In this document: piece after piece, positions 1-6,130 of the stretch
Numbering within the stretch: position 1 is the first letter of the stretch
Layout of the letters: every line of letters begins with the position of its first letter
DNA from: Betaproteobacteria bacterium
GTDB lineage: Bacteria; Pseudomonadota; Gammaproteobacteria; Burkholderiales; Burkholderiaceae_E
DNA length: 6,520 bases
Direction: 5' to 3'
NCBI GenBank assembly: GCA_009922405.1
Contig: RFVZ01000147.1
Location: 1-6,520, forward strand
Notes under the pieces: model-generated
The model's input: the letters and a program-made list of their open reading frames with translations, nothing else
The model's database searches: none
Told to the model about the DNA's origin: nothing
Translations under genes and position numbers: made by a program

Positions 1-1
1 C

Positions 2-1615
2 TACGCCGATCTGTTGTTCACCATGATCGAGCGGCTCGCGAAGCGCCCGCCGGTGACTTACACCACTTTTCAGGCGCGCGATCTGGGCGGTGATACGGCC
101 GAGTTGTTTAAGAACGCGGCGCGCGAGGCTTTTGAGCGCTTCAAACCGAAAGCCATGTTGGTCGGTGCGTCTTGCACCGCCGAGTTAATTCAGGACGACC
201 CTGGCGGCCTAGCAAAGGCACTGGCCTTGCCAATTCCGGTGATTCCCCTCGAACTACCCTCGTACCAGCGCAAAGAAAATTGGGGTGCTGCAGAAACGTT
301 CTATCAACTGGTGCGAAATCTTGCTCGCCCAGTTGAAGAACTCGCTGATCTTCCAGTGCAGCATGGTGGGATCAAACGTCCGCGTTGCAATGTGCTCGGC
401 CCAACCGCTCTGGGTTTTCGGCACCGGGACGATGTCCGCGAAATCACTGGCCTGCTGGATGCGATTGGGATCGACATCAACGTGGTGGCCCCACTCAATG
501 CGGGACCTGACGATATCGCGCGACTCGGCCAGGCTGATTTTAATGTCGTTCTGTACCCGGAAACGGCCTCACTCGCAGCCCAGTGGTTATTGCGCAATTT
601 CAAACAACCCATGACGCACATCGTTCCGATCGGCGTCGGGGCCACGATTGACTTTATCCGTGAGGTAGCTGCACTCGCCCACATGGATGCGGAAGCGTTC
701 TTGGCCAGCCATCCGTCGCGGGCCACCTGGTATGCCCGGTCGGTCGACTCGACTTACCTGACGGGTAAACGCGTGTTTATTTTCGGGGATGCCAGCCATG
801 CGATCGCGGCGGCTCGATTCGCCGCCCGTGAACTCGGGTTCACCGTCGTTGGACTGGGCACTTACAGCCGCGAATTTGCCCGCGAGATTCGCGAGGCGGC
901 CAAGTTATATGGCCTGGAAGCACTGATCACCGATGACTACCTCGACGTTGAAGAGCGGGTGGCCGAGTTACAGCCCGAGTTAGTGCTAGGAACACAAATG
1001 GAGCGGCACATTGCGAAGCGTTTGGGAGTGCCCTGCGCGGTGATTTCGGCGCCTGTTCACGTCCAGGATTTCCCCGCGCGCTACGCCCCTCAAATGGGCT
1101 TTGAGGGCGCAAATGTGCTGTTTGACACCTGGGTTCATCCACTGATGATGGGTCTCGAGGAGCACCTGCTTGGGATGTTCCGCGAAGACTTCGAATTCCA
1201 CGAGGGCGCAGCGCCATCGCACCTTGGCCGCCATTCGCCCACGCCGGCTCCCGATTCCAATTCCGCCTCCACTTCCGCTTCCGCCGCCGAGATTGCGCCC
1301 CAACTGCACGACGCCCCCCGGTTGATGCCGATGCACGCGAACGCCATCGTCCTGGAAGCGGCACCGCCAGAGGTGCAAGTACACCAGCCACAAGCACAAC
1401 AGCCACAGATCGCACTGCAGGCTGGCGCAACGGCGGCCCCGGTGTCTCAGGGCCCAGCTTCATGGATCCACGAGGCCGAACTGGAACTCAAAAAGATTCC
1501 ATTCTTTGTTCGAGGCAAGGCACGCCGAAACACCGAGCGTTATGCCCTTGAAAAAGGCTTGTCAACCATCACCGTCGAGACCCTCTATGACGCGAAAGCG
1601 CATTTTGGTCGCTAA
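2..1615 (+). CDS. bchB: Light-independent protochlorophyllide reductase subunit B, 5'-truncated by window edge
   Basis: BchB pairs with BchN to form the catalytic component of dark-operative protochlorophyllide oxidoreductase, which reduces ring D of protochlorophyllide with electrons from BchL; it acts in the cytoplasm. The reading frame is open from base 2 (first residues YADLLFTMIER), which aligns to about residue 38 of the family, so some 37 N-terminal residues lie upstream. From memory of Rhodobacter BchB, the Asp that serves as the unusual fourth ligand of the [4Fe-4S] cluster (Asp36) would sit just outside the window. Visible family blocks include RPPVTYTTFQARDLG, GASCTAELIQDD, LELPSYQRKEN, LGPTALGFRHRDD, SVDSTYLTGKRVF, LGTQMERHIAKRLG and CAVISAPVHVQDFPARY. 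A low-complexity linker rich in Ala, Pro, Ser and Gln (about bases 1205-1460) precedes the conserved C-terminal domain (KKIPFFVRGKARRNTE to KAHFGR). The linker looks longer than in family members I recall. The TTG at 14 and ATG at 23 are internal codons, not starts. Confidence 0.97.
   Translation, partial: YADLLFTMIERLAKRPPVTYTTFQARDLGGDTAELFKNAAREAFERFKPKAMLVGASCTAELIQDDPGGLAKALALPIPVIPLELPSYQRKENWGAAETFYQLVRNLARPVEELADLPVQHGGIKRPRCNVLGPTALGFRHRDDVREITGLLDAIGIDINVVAPLNAGPDDIARLGQADFNVVLYPETASLAAQWLLRNFKQPMTHIVPIGVGATIDFIREVAALAHMDAEAFLASHPSRATWYARSVDSTYLTGKRVFIFGDASHAIAAARFAARELGFTVVGLGTYSREFAREIREAAKLYGLEALITDDYLDVEERVAELQPELVLGTQMERHIAKRLGVPCAVISAPVHVQDFPARYAPQMGFEGANVLFDTWVHPLMMGLEEHLLGMFREDFEFHEGAAPSHLGRHSPTPAPDSNSASTSASAAEIAPQLHDAPRLMPMHANAIVLEAAPPEVQVHQPQAQQPQIALQAGATAAPVSQGPASWIHEAELELKKIPFFVRGKARRNTERYALEKGLSTITVETLYDAKAHFGR
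1254..1288 (+). repeat. Short TTCC/TCC-rich imperfect repeat in the bchB linker
   Basis: The stretch repeats short TTCCG and TCC units (ATTCC, ATTCCG, CCTCC, CTTCCG, CTTCCG) and encodes an Asn/Ser/Ala/Thr-rich segment (SNSASTSASAA). It lies at the start of the disordered-looking linker between the catalytic body and the C-terminal domain of BchB. Slippage of such units is a plausible reason for linker length variation. The unit is short and irregular, so it is a low-complexity patch rather than a clean tandem array. Confidence 0.4.
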
Positions 1616-1661
1616 AGCCTCATTGAGCCATCTACCGATTCTTCAGACCTAGGCATCCCAA
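1616..1661. other. bchB-bchL intergenic gap, where bchH is normally found
   Basis: Only 46 bases separate the bchB stop from the bchL ATG. In the purple-bacterial clusters I know, the roughly 3.6-kb bchH gene, encoding the large subunit of Mg-chelatase, sits between these two genes. I see no remnant of it, no inverted repeat long enough for a terminator, no target-site duplication and no mobile-element end. The only palindrome is CCTAGG at 1648-1653. There is no strong Shine-Dalgarno sequence ahead of bchL; AGG at 1651-1653 is the best match. Confidence 0.8.
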
Positions 1662-2570
1662 ATGAACGTCGCTAGCGTACCTATCGCAGAAATCAAACGC
1701 CCCCCGCGACCTGACGGTGCTGGGAGCTTGCAGGTCAAGCTCGACCCGAATCTGAAAATCGGCAACGCCAAAGTCTTTGCCGTCTATGGCAAGGGTGGGA
1801 TCGGTAAGAGCACGACCTCGTCGAATCTGTCGGTAGCCTTCACCAAGCTCGGGAAGCGGGTGCTGCAGATTGGCTGCGACCCCAAGCACGACTCGACGTT
1901 CACACTGACCAAGAAGCTCATGCCGACCGTGATCGATGTCCTCGAATCGGTCGACTTTCATGCCGAAGAACTTCGGGTCGAAGACTTTGTCTACGAAGGC
2001 TACAACGGGGTCATGTGCGTCGAAGCGGGCGGCCCGCCGGCGGGGACGGGTTGCGGCGGCTATGTGGTCGGTCAGACCGTCAAGCTCCTCAAAGAGCACC
2101 ATCTCCTTGAAGATACCGATGTGGTCATCTTTGATGTGCTTGGCGACGTCGTTTGCGGCGGATTTGCAGCCCCCCTGCAACACGCCGACCGGGCGCTGAT
2201 CGTGACAGCGAATGATTTTGATTCGATTTTTGCAATGAATCGAATTGTCCAGGCCATTAATGCCAAGGCGAAGAACTATAACGTCCGCCTCGGAGGCGTC
2301 ATCGCCAATCGAAGTCGTGACACAGACCAGATCGATAAATTCAACGATCGGGTCGGGTTGAAGCGGATGGCGCACTTTCCGGATCTCGACGTGATCCGTC
2401 GGAGCCGGCTGAAGAAATCAACCCTCTTTGAGATGGAGCCATCGCCTGAACTGGAAGCGGTGCAACAGGAATACCTGCGTCTGGCCGCGGCGCTCTGGGC
2501 CGGCACTGAACCTCTGGCTCCCGAAGCGCTGAAGGATCGGGACATCTTCGATCTCCTCGGGTTTGACTGA
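1662..2570 (+). CDS. bchL: Light-independent protochlorophyllide reductase iron-sulfur ATP-binding protein BchL
   Basis: BchL is the NifH-like homodimeric ATPase that passes electrons through a subunit-bridging [4Fe-4S] cluster to BchN-BchB for protochlorophyllide reduction. The 302-residue product has the family's full length. The P-loop GKGGIGKS is at about residues 43-50, followed by GCDPKHDSTFT (71-81). The two expected cluster ligands are Cys131 (GTGCGGYVVG) and Cys165 (DVVCGGFAAPLQ), and a further conserved Cys119 is present. The region DVLGDVVCGG resembles the NifH switch II, and RRSRLKKSTLFEM and the C-terminal DRDIFDLLGFD are typical of BchL. The N-terminal 30-odd residues are the variable lead seen in purple-bacterial BchL. 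The ATG at 1662 gives this lead, but its ribosome binding site is weak, which suggests dependence on translation of upstream bchB. It is followed after one base by bchM. Confidence 0.98.
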   Translation: MNVASVPIAEIKRPPRPDGAGSLQVKLDPNLKIGNAKVFAVYGKGGIGKSTTSSNLSVAFTKLGKRVLQIGCDPKHDSTFTLTKKLMPTVIDVLESVDFHAEELRVEDFVYEGYNGVMCVEAGGPPAGTGCGGYVVGQTVKLLKEHHLLEDTDVVIFDVLGDVVCGGFAAPLQHADRALIVTANDFDSIFAMNRIVQAINAKAKNYNVRLGGVIANRSRDTDQIDKFNDRVGLKRMAHFPDLDVIRRSRLKKSTLFEMEPSPELEAVQQEYLRLAAALWAGTEPLAPEALKDRDIFDLLGFD

Positions 2571-2571
2571 C

Positions 2572-3282
2572 ATGAATGATCTTGCCTACGAACGACGCCG
2601 CGGCGAAATCGAAACCTACTTCGACCGAACGGCGGCCGATGCCTGGGCAAAGCTGACCTCATCAGCACCGGTCAGCGGCATTCGTGCGACGGTGCGGGCC
2701 GGTCGGGACCTCACGCGCTCGACCTTGCTGAGTTGGCTGCCGGCCGACCTGCGCGGTCTTCGCATCCTCGATGCAGGCTGTGGAACCGGCGCACTCGCGG
2801 TTGAGGCGGCCCGTCGCGGCGCTGAGGTGGTGGCGATTGATTTGTCACCCACCTTGGTCCAACTTGCCCGTGAACGGATGCCACACGACCTCGGCGCCGG
2901 TCGCATCACCTTTTGTTCAGGCGACATGCTGGATGCGGGTCTCGGACACTTCGATCATGTGGTCGGCATGGATTCGCTGATCCACTACGAGCGCCACGAT
3001 GTGGTGCGAGCCATTGGTGCGCTCGCACCCCGCACCCGTGGATCGATTGTGTTCACTTTCGCCCCTCGCACCCCAATGCTGGCGACGATGCGCATCGTCG
3101 GGCGCTTGCTCCCGCGCAGTGACCGCTCGCCCTCGATCGTTCCAGTAACTGAAAAGTTATTACGCAAAGAATTAATTGAAAACTTGCCAGGATGGGCGAT
3201 TGGCCGCGACCTGCGCGTCTCGACCAACTTCTACAAGTCCCATTCGATTGAACTCTGCGCCCCAGGGATGCAACACGCATAG
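2572..3282 (+). CDS. bchM: Magnesium-protoporphyrin IX O-methyltransferase
   Basis: BchM transfers a methyl group from S-adenosylmethionine to the ring-C propionate of Mg-protoporphyrin IX, giving the monomethyl ester that enters the oxidative cyclase step. The 236-residue product is a class I SAM-dependent methyltransferase. The N-terminal lead has the family signature IETYFDRTAADAWAKLTS and VRAGRD. Motif I ILDAGCGTGA is at about residues 65-74, the acidic end of strand 2 is Asp90 in VVAIDLSP, and CSGDML lies near 115-120. VVGMDSLIHY (130-139) and the C-terminal FAPRTPML and LLPRSDRSPSIVP are typical of BchM. I chose the ATG at 2572, one base after the bchL stop. An in-frame TTG at 2563 overlaps the end of bchL and would add three residues (MTD, as in some relatives), so it remains possible. 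Tight coupling to bchL is likely. lhaA begins nine bases after the stop. Confidence 0.96.
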   Translation: MNDLAYERRRGEIETYFDRTAADAWAKLTSSAPVSGIRATVRAGRDLTRSTLLSWLPADLRGLRILDAGCGTGALAVEAARRGAEVVAIDLSPTLVQLARERMPHDLGAGRITFCSGDMLDAGLGHFDHVVGMDSLIHYERHDVVRAIGALAPRTRGSIVFTFAPRTPMLATMRIVGRLLPRSDRSPSIVPVTEKLLRKELIENLPGWAIGRDLRVSTNFYKSHSIELCAPGMQHA

Positions 3283-3291
3283 ACCGTTCTC

Positions 3292-4437
3292 ATGTTGCAA
3301 CAGACCCCTCCACAAACCACTCCAGCGACCGTGCAGCAGACCTTTCAAACCGCTCGCCAACAGGCGATGCAGAGCTGGTTTGAACTGCTGCCGCGGCTGC
3401 TCCCGTTTGCGGATGCGGCGACCGCAGAGTTGCCGATGTCGCGTTTGCTACGCCTGTCGCTGTTCCAGGTGTCCGTTGGAATGGCTGGAGCTCTCCTGAC
3501 CGGCACGCTGAACCGCGTGATGATTGTTGAGCTCGGCGTGGCGGCGTGGTTGGTCGCGCTGATGGTTTCGTTGCCAATGCTGTTCGCACCACTGCGCGCA
3601 CTGATTGGCTTTCGCTCTGACACCCATCGGTCAGCCCTCGGTTGGCGGCGTCTGCCCTACCTGTGGTTTGGCACGATGCTTCAGTTCGGTGGCCTCGCGA
3701 TCATGCCGTTCGCACTGCTTGTCCTGTCCGGACGGGGCGTAGGCCCGATCGCAGTCGGGCAAGCCGGAGCCGCTTTGGCTTTTCTGCTGGTTGGCGCGGG
3801 GATGCACACGACCCAAACCGCCGGACTGGCGCTGGCCGCAGATCTGGCTCCAGAGCGTGTTCGCCCGCGGGTGATTGCCCTCCTGTACGTCATGCTGCTC
3901 GTAGGCCTACTGACTGGGGGTCTATTGCTCGGGACGCTGCTAGCAGACGCGGGGCCCCTACGATTGATTCAGGTCGTGCAAGGGACCGCTCTGGCCACTT
4001 TGCTGCTCAACGTCGTCGCGGCCTGGAAGCAAGAGGTTCGCGGCCCCGCGACACACCGCGACCCGTCGCCCCGACCCTCCTTTAGCGCAGCCTGGAAATC
4101 GTTTGCCGATCGCACAGGAGCGCGCCGATTCCTGGTCGCGGTTGGCTTGGGAACGGCAGCTTTCAGCATGCAAGACATTCTGCTGGAACCCTATGGCGGC
4201 GAAATCCTGCACCTTGGGCTCGGCGCAACCTCGGGGCTGACCGCCCTGCTGGCCATGGGGACACGATCCCTACCGATTGGCAGCCCTCGGCGCTTTTATC
4301 GGCCTGTTCGCGTTCGCTGCGGTCATCTTTGCGGCACCAACCGATTCCGCCGCGCTGTTTTGCATGGGGACATTCGCCGTTGGCGTCGGCGGCGGTTTAT
4401 TTTCGATTGGCACCCTGTCCGCTGCGATGGGTCTTGA
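3292..4437 (+). CDS. lhaA: LhaA/PucC-family LH1 assembly protein, N-terminal part of a frame-disrupted gene
   Basis: LhaA is a 12-helix inner-membrane protein of the PucC branch of the major facilitator fold, needed for efficient assembly of the LH1 antenna around the reaction centre. Residues 1-323 read as normal LhaA: an amphipathic lead (FELLPRLLPFADA), then GTLNRVMIVELGV, the family hallmark LRALIGFRSDTHRSALGWRR (101-120), LPYLWFGTMLQFGGLAIMPF, GMHTTQTAGLALAADLAPE (170-188) and LLEPYGGEILHLGLGAT. After about residue 323 (base 4260) the frame leaves the family: the remaining 58 residues (RSLPIGSPRRFYRP onward, Arg-rich) match nothing expected and end at 4437. The true continuation is in the next frame (bases 4259-4729). 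Translated as written, the product would have roughly nine of twelve helices and an unnatural tail. Gene order between bchM and puhA supports the identity. Either the gene is a recent pseudogene or the sequence contains an error here. Confidence 0.9.
   Translation: MLQQTPPQTTPATVQQTFQTARQQAMQSWFELLPRLLPFADAATAELPMSRLLRLSLFQVSVGMAGALLTGTLNRVMIVELGVAAWLVALMVSLPMLFAPLRALIGFRSDTHRSALGWRRLPYLWFGTMLQFGGLAIMPFALLVLSGRGVGPIAVGQAGAALAFLLVGAGMHTTQTAGLALAADLAPERVRPRVIALLYVMLLVGLLTGGLLLGTLLADAGPLRLIQVVQGTALATLLLNVVAAWKQEVRGPATHRDPSPRPSFSAAWKSFADRTGARRFLVAVGLGTAAFSMQDILLEPYGGEILHLGLGATSGLTALLAMGTRSLPIGSPRRFYRPVRVRCGHLCGTNRFRRAVLHGDIRRWRRRRFIFDWHPVRCDGS
4259..4276 (+). other. Frame switch and probable small deletion within lhaA
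   Basis: Upstream, the frame reading ALLAMGT is homologous to LhaA. Downstream, the frame shifted by one base reads GHDPYRLAALGAF, also homologous. The usual family pattern between these blocks is a helix end plus short loop (a stretch like GFxLAxRxLxRG), which is absent in every frame here. The lesion is therefore not a single-base indel but a loss of roughly 45-52 bases whose length is not a multiple of three. The family consensus predicts that GGGGAC would occur both after ALLAM and at RGHDP, so the surviving GGGGAC (4257-4262) could be a deletion scar at a direct repeat. The family pattern is from memory; the frame change itself is directly visible. Confidence 0.75.
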
Positions 4438-4729
4438 GCAGGCTCATTCGCGTGGCCTCGTGCTGGGCGCGTGGGGCGCCGCCCAAGCGACCGCGGCGGG
4501 ACTCGGGATCGCCGTCGGTGGCGCCTTGCGCGACATCACCGCCATGCTTGCCCAGAGCGGCACCTTGGGCACCGTATTGACTGATCCAGCCACTGGGTAT
4601 GCCGTGGTTTATCAGCTCGAAATCGGACTGCTTTTTATGACGCTGATCGCCCTCGGCCCACTCGTCAAGATCCGTCAGTCGGACCCAAGCCCGAAGCACG
4701 CGTTCGGACTGGCTGAATTCCCCAGTTAG
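4277..4729 (+). CDS. lhaA: LhaA/PucC-family LH1 assembly protein, C-terminal part of the frame-disrupted gene
   Basis: This frame holds the last three or so transmembrane helices of LhaA. Homology begins slightly upstream, at base 4259 (HDPYRLAALGAFIG), but a stop at 4238-4240 closes the frame, and the first possible start is a TTG at 4277 that is really an internal Leu codon. Recognisable blocks are GTFAVGVGGGLFSIGTLSAA, the charged loop EQAHSRGLVLGAWGAAQATAA, GGALRDI, and TGYAVVYQLEIGLLFM near the end, all typical of the family. No ribosome binding site precedes the TTG, so independent expression is unlikely. Together with bases 3292-4260 it would make a protein of about 480 residues, close to the family's usual length. 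The stop is 25 bases before the puhA start. Confidence 0.85.
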   Translation: MAALGAFIGLFAFAAVIFAAPTDSAALFCMGTFAVGVGGGLFSIGTLSAAMGLEQAHSRGLVLGAWGAAQATAAGLGIAVGGALRDITAMLAQSGTLGTVLTDPATGYAVVYQLEIGLLFMTLIALGPLVKIRQSDPSPKHAFGLAEFPS

Positions 4730-4744
4730 ACCCGTTGCCACCAC

Positions 4745-4748
4745 GGAG
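4745..4748 (+). promoter_or_regulatory. Ribosome binding site of puhA (GGAG)
   Basis: GGAG sits six bases before the ATG at 4755 and is the clearest Shine-Dalgarno match in the upstream half of the window. It lets puhA be translated independently of the broken lhaA frame, provided the transcript continues. The surrounding context (ACGGAGACCGCC then ATG) is almost repeated ahead of puhC. Confidence 0.75.
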
Positions 4749-4754
4749 ACCGCC

Positions 4755-5537
4755 ATGAAGCCAATCGGCGAGATCACTCAGTACATCGACGTTGCCCAGA
4801 TCGTTCTTTATATGTTCTGGATCTTCTTTGGGTCCCTCGTGATTTACCTGAATCGCGAGAGCAAACGCGAGGGTTATCCGCTCGATAGCGGGAATCCGAA
4901 CGATCCGGACATCGGCCTGGTTTCAATGCCAGAACCAAAAACCTTCCTGATGCCCCACGGAGATCCGATCGTGCAGCCCCACCCATCACGGGACGATCGC
5001 CGACCAGTTGCCGCCCGTCCCATGGGCCCCTGGATGGGCGCGCCGCTCATCCCTACAGGAAACCCACTGGTTGATGGCGTTGGCCCGGCCGCATGGGCGG
5101 AACGCCATCCAGAACCCGAGCTCACGCTGGATGGCCGTATCAAAGTGGTCCCGTTGAGGATCGCCAAGGATGTCTGGCTGGAATCCCGCAGCCCGGACGC
5201 ACGCGGCATGCCAGTTGTCGCCGCGGACGGTGAAATCGCAGGGACCGTAAAGGACATCTGGGTCGACCGCTCGGAAACCATGGTGCGTTACTACGAAGTC
5301 GAAGTCCCCGCGCACGGCGGTGGTACCCGCCACGTCCTCTTGCCCTCGAACTGCACCACGATTCGGGGTCGGACCGGCCCTGTCCGGGTGGTCTCGATCA
5401 CGGCGGCCCAGTTTTCGGATGTCCCGGCAACCGCCCATCCCGAACAAGTCACCTGCCGCGAAGAAGACCGCATCATGGGCTACTACGCAGGCGGCTATCT
5501 CTACGCAACACCCTCACGTCAAGAGCCCCTGCTATGA
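4755..5537 (+). CDS. puhA: Photosynthetic reaction centre H subunit
   Basis: PuhA caps the cytoplasmic face of the type II reaction centre, stabilises the L-M core and lines the proton path to the secondary quinone. The 260-residue product has the family's usual length. A short periplasmic N-terminus (MKPIGEITQYIDVA) leads into a single membrane helix at about residues 13-32, followed by the charged YLNRESKREGYPL motif. The cytoplasmic part includes PKTFLMPHGDP (61-71), KVVPLRIAKDV, RGMPVVAADGEIAGTVKDIWVDRSE (150-174), REEDRIMGYYAGGYLYATP (235-253) and a C-terminal EPLL. Glu174, after WVDRS, aligns with the Glu (H173 in Rhodobacter sphaeroides) involved in proton delivery. The LDGRIKVVPLR region lacks the His pair found at the Rhodobacter proton entry site and reads more like the Blastochloris viridis form. 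The start is supported by GGAG at 4745-4748, and the stop overlaps the puhB start. Confidence 0.98.
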   Translation: MKPIGEITQYIDVAQIVLYMFWIFFGSLVIYLNRESKREGYPLDSGNPNDPDIGLVSMPEPKTFLMPHGDPIVQPHPSRDDRRPVAARPMGPWMGAPLIPTGNPLVDGVGPAAWAERHPEPELTLDGRIKVVPLRIAKDVWLESRSPDARGMPVVAADGEIAGTVKDIWVDRSETMVRYYEVEVPAHGGGTRHVLLPSNCTTIRGRTGPVRVVSITAAQFSDVPATAHPEQVTCREEDRIMGYYAGGYLYATPSRQEPLL

Positions 5538-6130
5538 GCGCCCTGTTTCATGGGGGTGCGCCCCCCGACGAGCAAGTCCTTTGGGAAGGACGCCCAACGT
5601 GGCAGTCGATCCTGCGTCACGTCTTTCACGTGCGCGCACTCGTACTCTATTTCATCGCGATCGTGATCTGGCAAATCGTCGATGCCCTATCTGCAGGTGA
5701 GCCTGGCAATAACCTGATGGCGAGCACGGCTGGCTTTGCAGGGCTGGCTTTGGGTTGTCTCGCGATCCTGTCGCTGATGGCCTGGTTAATCTGGCGAACG
5801 ACGACGTACCTCATTACCGATCGCCGAGTGGTTCTTCGATTTGGTATAGCCCTACCCGCGACACTCGATGTTCCACTCAATTTGGTCCAGAACGCGTCGG
5901 TGAAAATGCATTCGGATGGCACGGGAGACATTTCCATTGAATTGCCCAAGGACCAGCGAATTGCGCCGCTATTGCTCTGGCCCCACCTCAAGCCATGGCA
6001 GCTCACCAAACCCGAGCCGATGCTGCGTGGAATCAGCGAACCCGAAAAGGTGGCTGAACTCTTTGCGACGGCACTGAGTGCGCACGGACGACTGAATGAC
6101 CCGTCCGTGCCAGACGGAGACCGGCCATGA
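5534..6130 (+). CDS. puhB: Photosynthetic complex assembly protein PuhB
   Basis: PuhB is an inner-membrane assembly factor; in Rhodobacter capsulatus its loss lowers reaction-centre and hence LH1 accumulation. The 198-residue product begins with a soluble segment PPDEQVLWEGRPTWQSIL, then has hydrophobic helices at about residues 33-50 and 66-87. The latter may be a single helix or part of a larger hairpin. After it comes a PH-like (bPH2) region with the signature TTYLITDRRVVLRFGIALP (90-108) and DVPLNLVQNASV. The C-terminal LLLWPHLKPWQLTKPEPMLRGI (146-167) is typical of the family. Its ATG overlaps the puhA stop in an ATGA (5534-5537), and only a weak AAGAG (5521-5525) precedes it, so translation is probably coupled to puhA. 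Its own stop overlaps the puhC start in the same way. Confidence 0.96.
   Translation: MSALFHGGAPPDEQVLWEGRPTWQSILRHVFHVRALVLYFIAIVIWQIVDALSAGEPGNNLMASTAGFAGLALGCLAILSLMAWLIWRTTTYLITDRRVVLRFGIALPATLDVPLNLVQNASVKMHSDGTGDISIELPKDQRIAPLLLWPHLKPWQLTKPEPMLRGISEPEKVAELFATALSAHGRLNDPSVPDGDRP
6116..6119 (+). promoter_or_regulatory. Ribosome binding site of puhC (GGAG)
   Basis: GGAG lies seven bases before the puhC ATG at 6127, inside the end of puhB. Together with the ATGA overlap it fixes the puhC start. The context ACGGAGACCGGCC is nearly the same as that ahead of puhA. Confidence 0.7.

Noticed and set aside
927..1463. Minus-strand open frames opposite the 3' half of bchB, including the linker
   Set aside because: They are Arg/Pro/Gly-rich translations typical of the antisense strand of GC-rich genes, with no family motif or start context.
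1632..2375. Long open frame on the minus strand opposite bchL (247 codons)
   Set aside because: It lies wholly antisense to a well-conserved bchL. Its translation looks like no protein I recognise, and GC-rich coding DNA commonly leaves such open frames.
3283..3330. PpsR/CrtJ-type operator (TGT-N12-ACA) near the lhaA start
   Set aside because: The TGT at 3294 is not followed by ACA at the required spacing, so no operator can be supported.
3642..4085. Second + strand open frame of 147 codons inside lhaA
   Set aside because: It lies within the part of lhaA where the main frame matches the family without interruption, and its Arg/Ala-rich translation is an off-frame artefact.
4255..4262. Programmed ribosomal frameshift at the GGGG run in lhaA
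   Set aside because: A frameshift could join the two frames but would not supply the family segment that appears to be missing, and I see neither a classic slippery heptamer nor a clear stimulatory structure.
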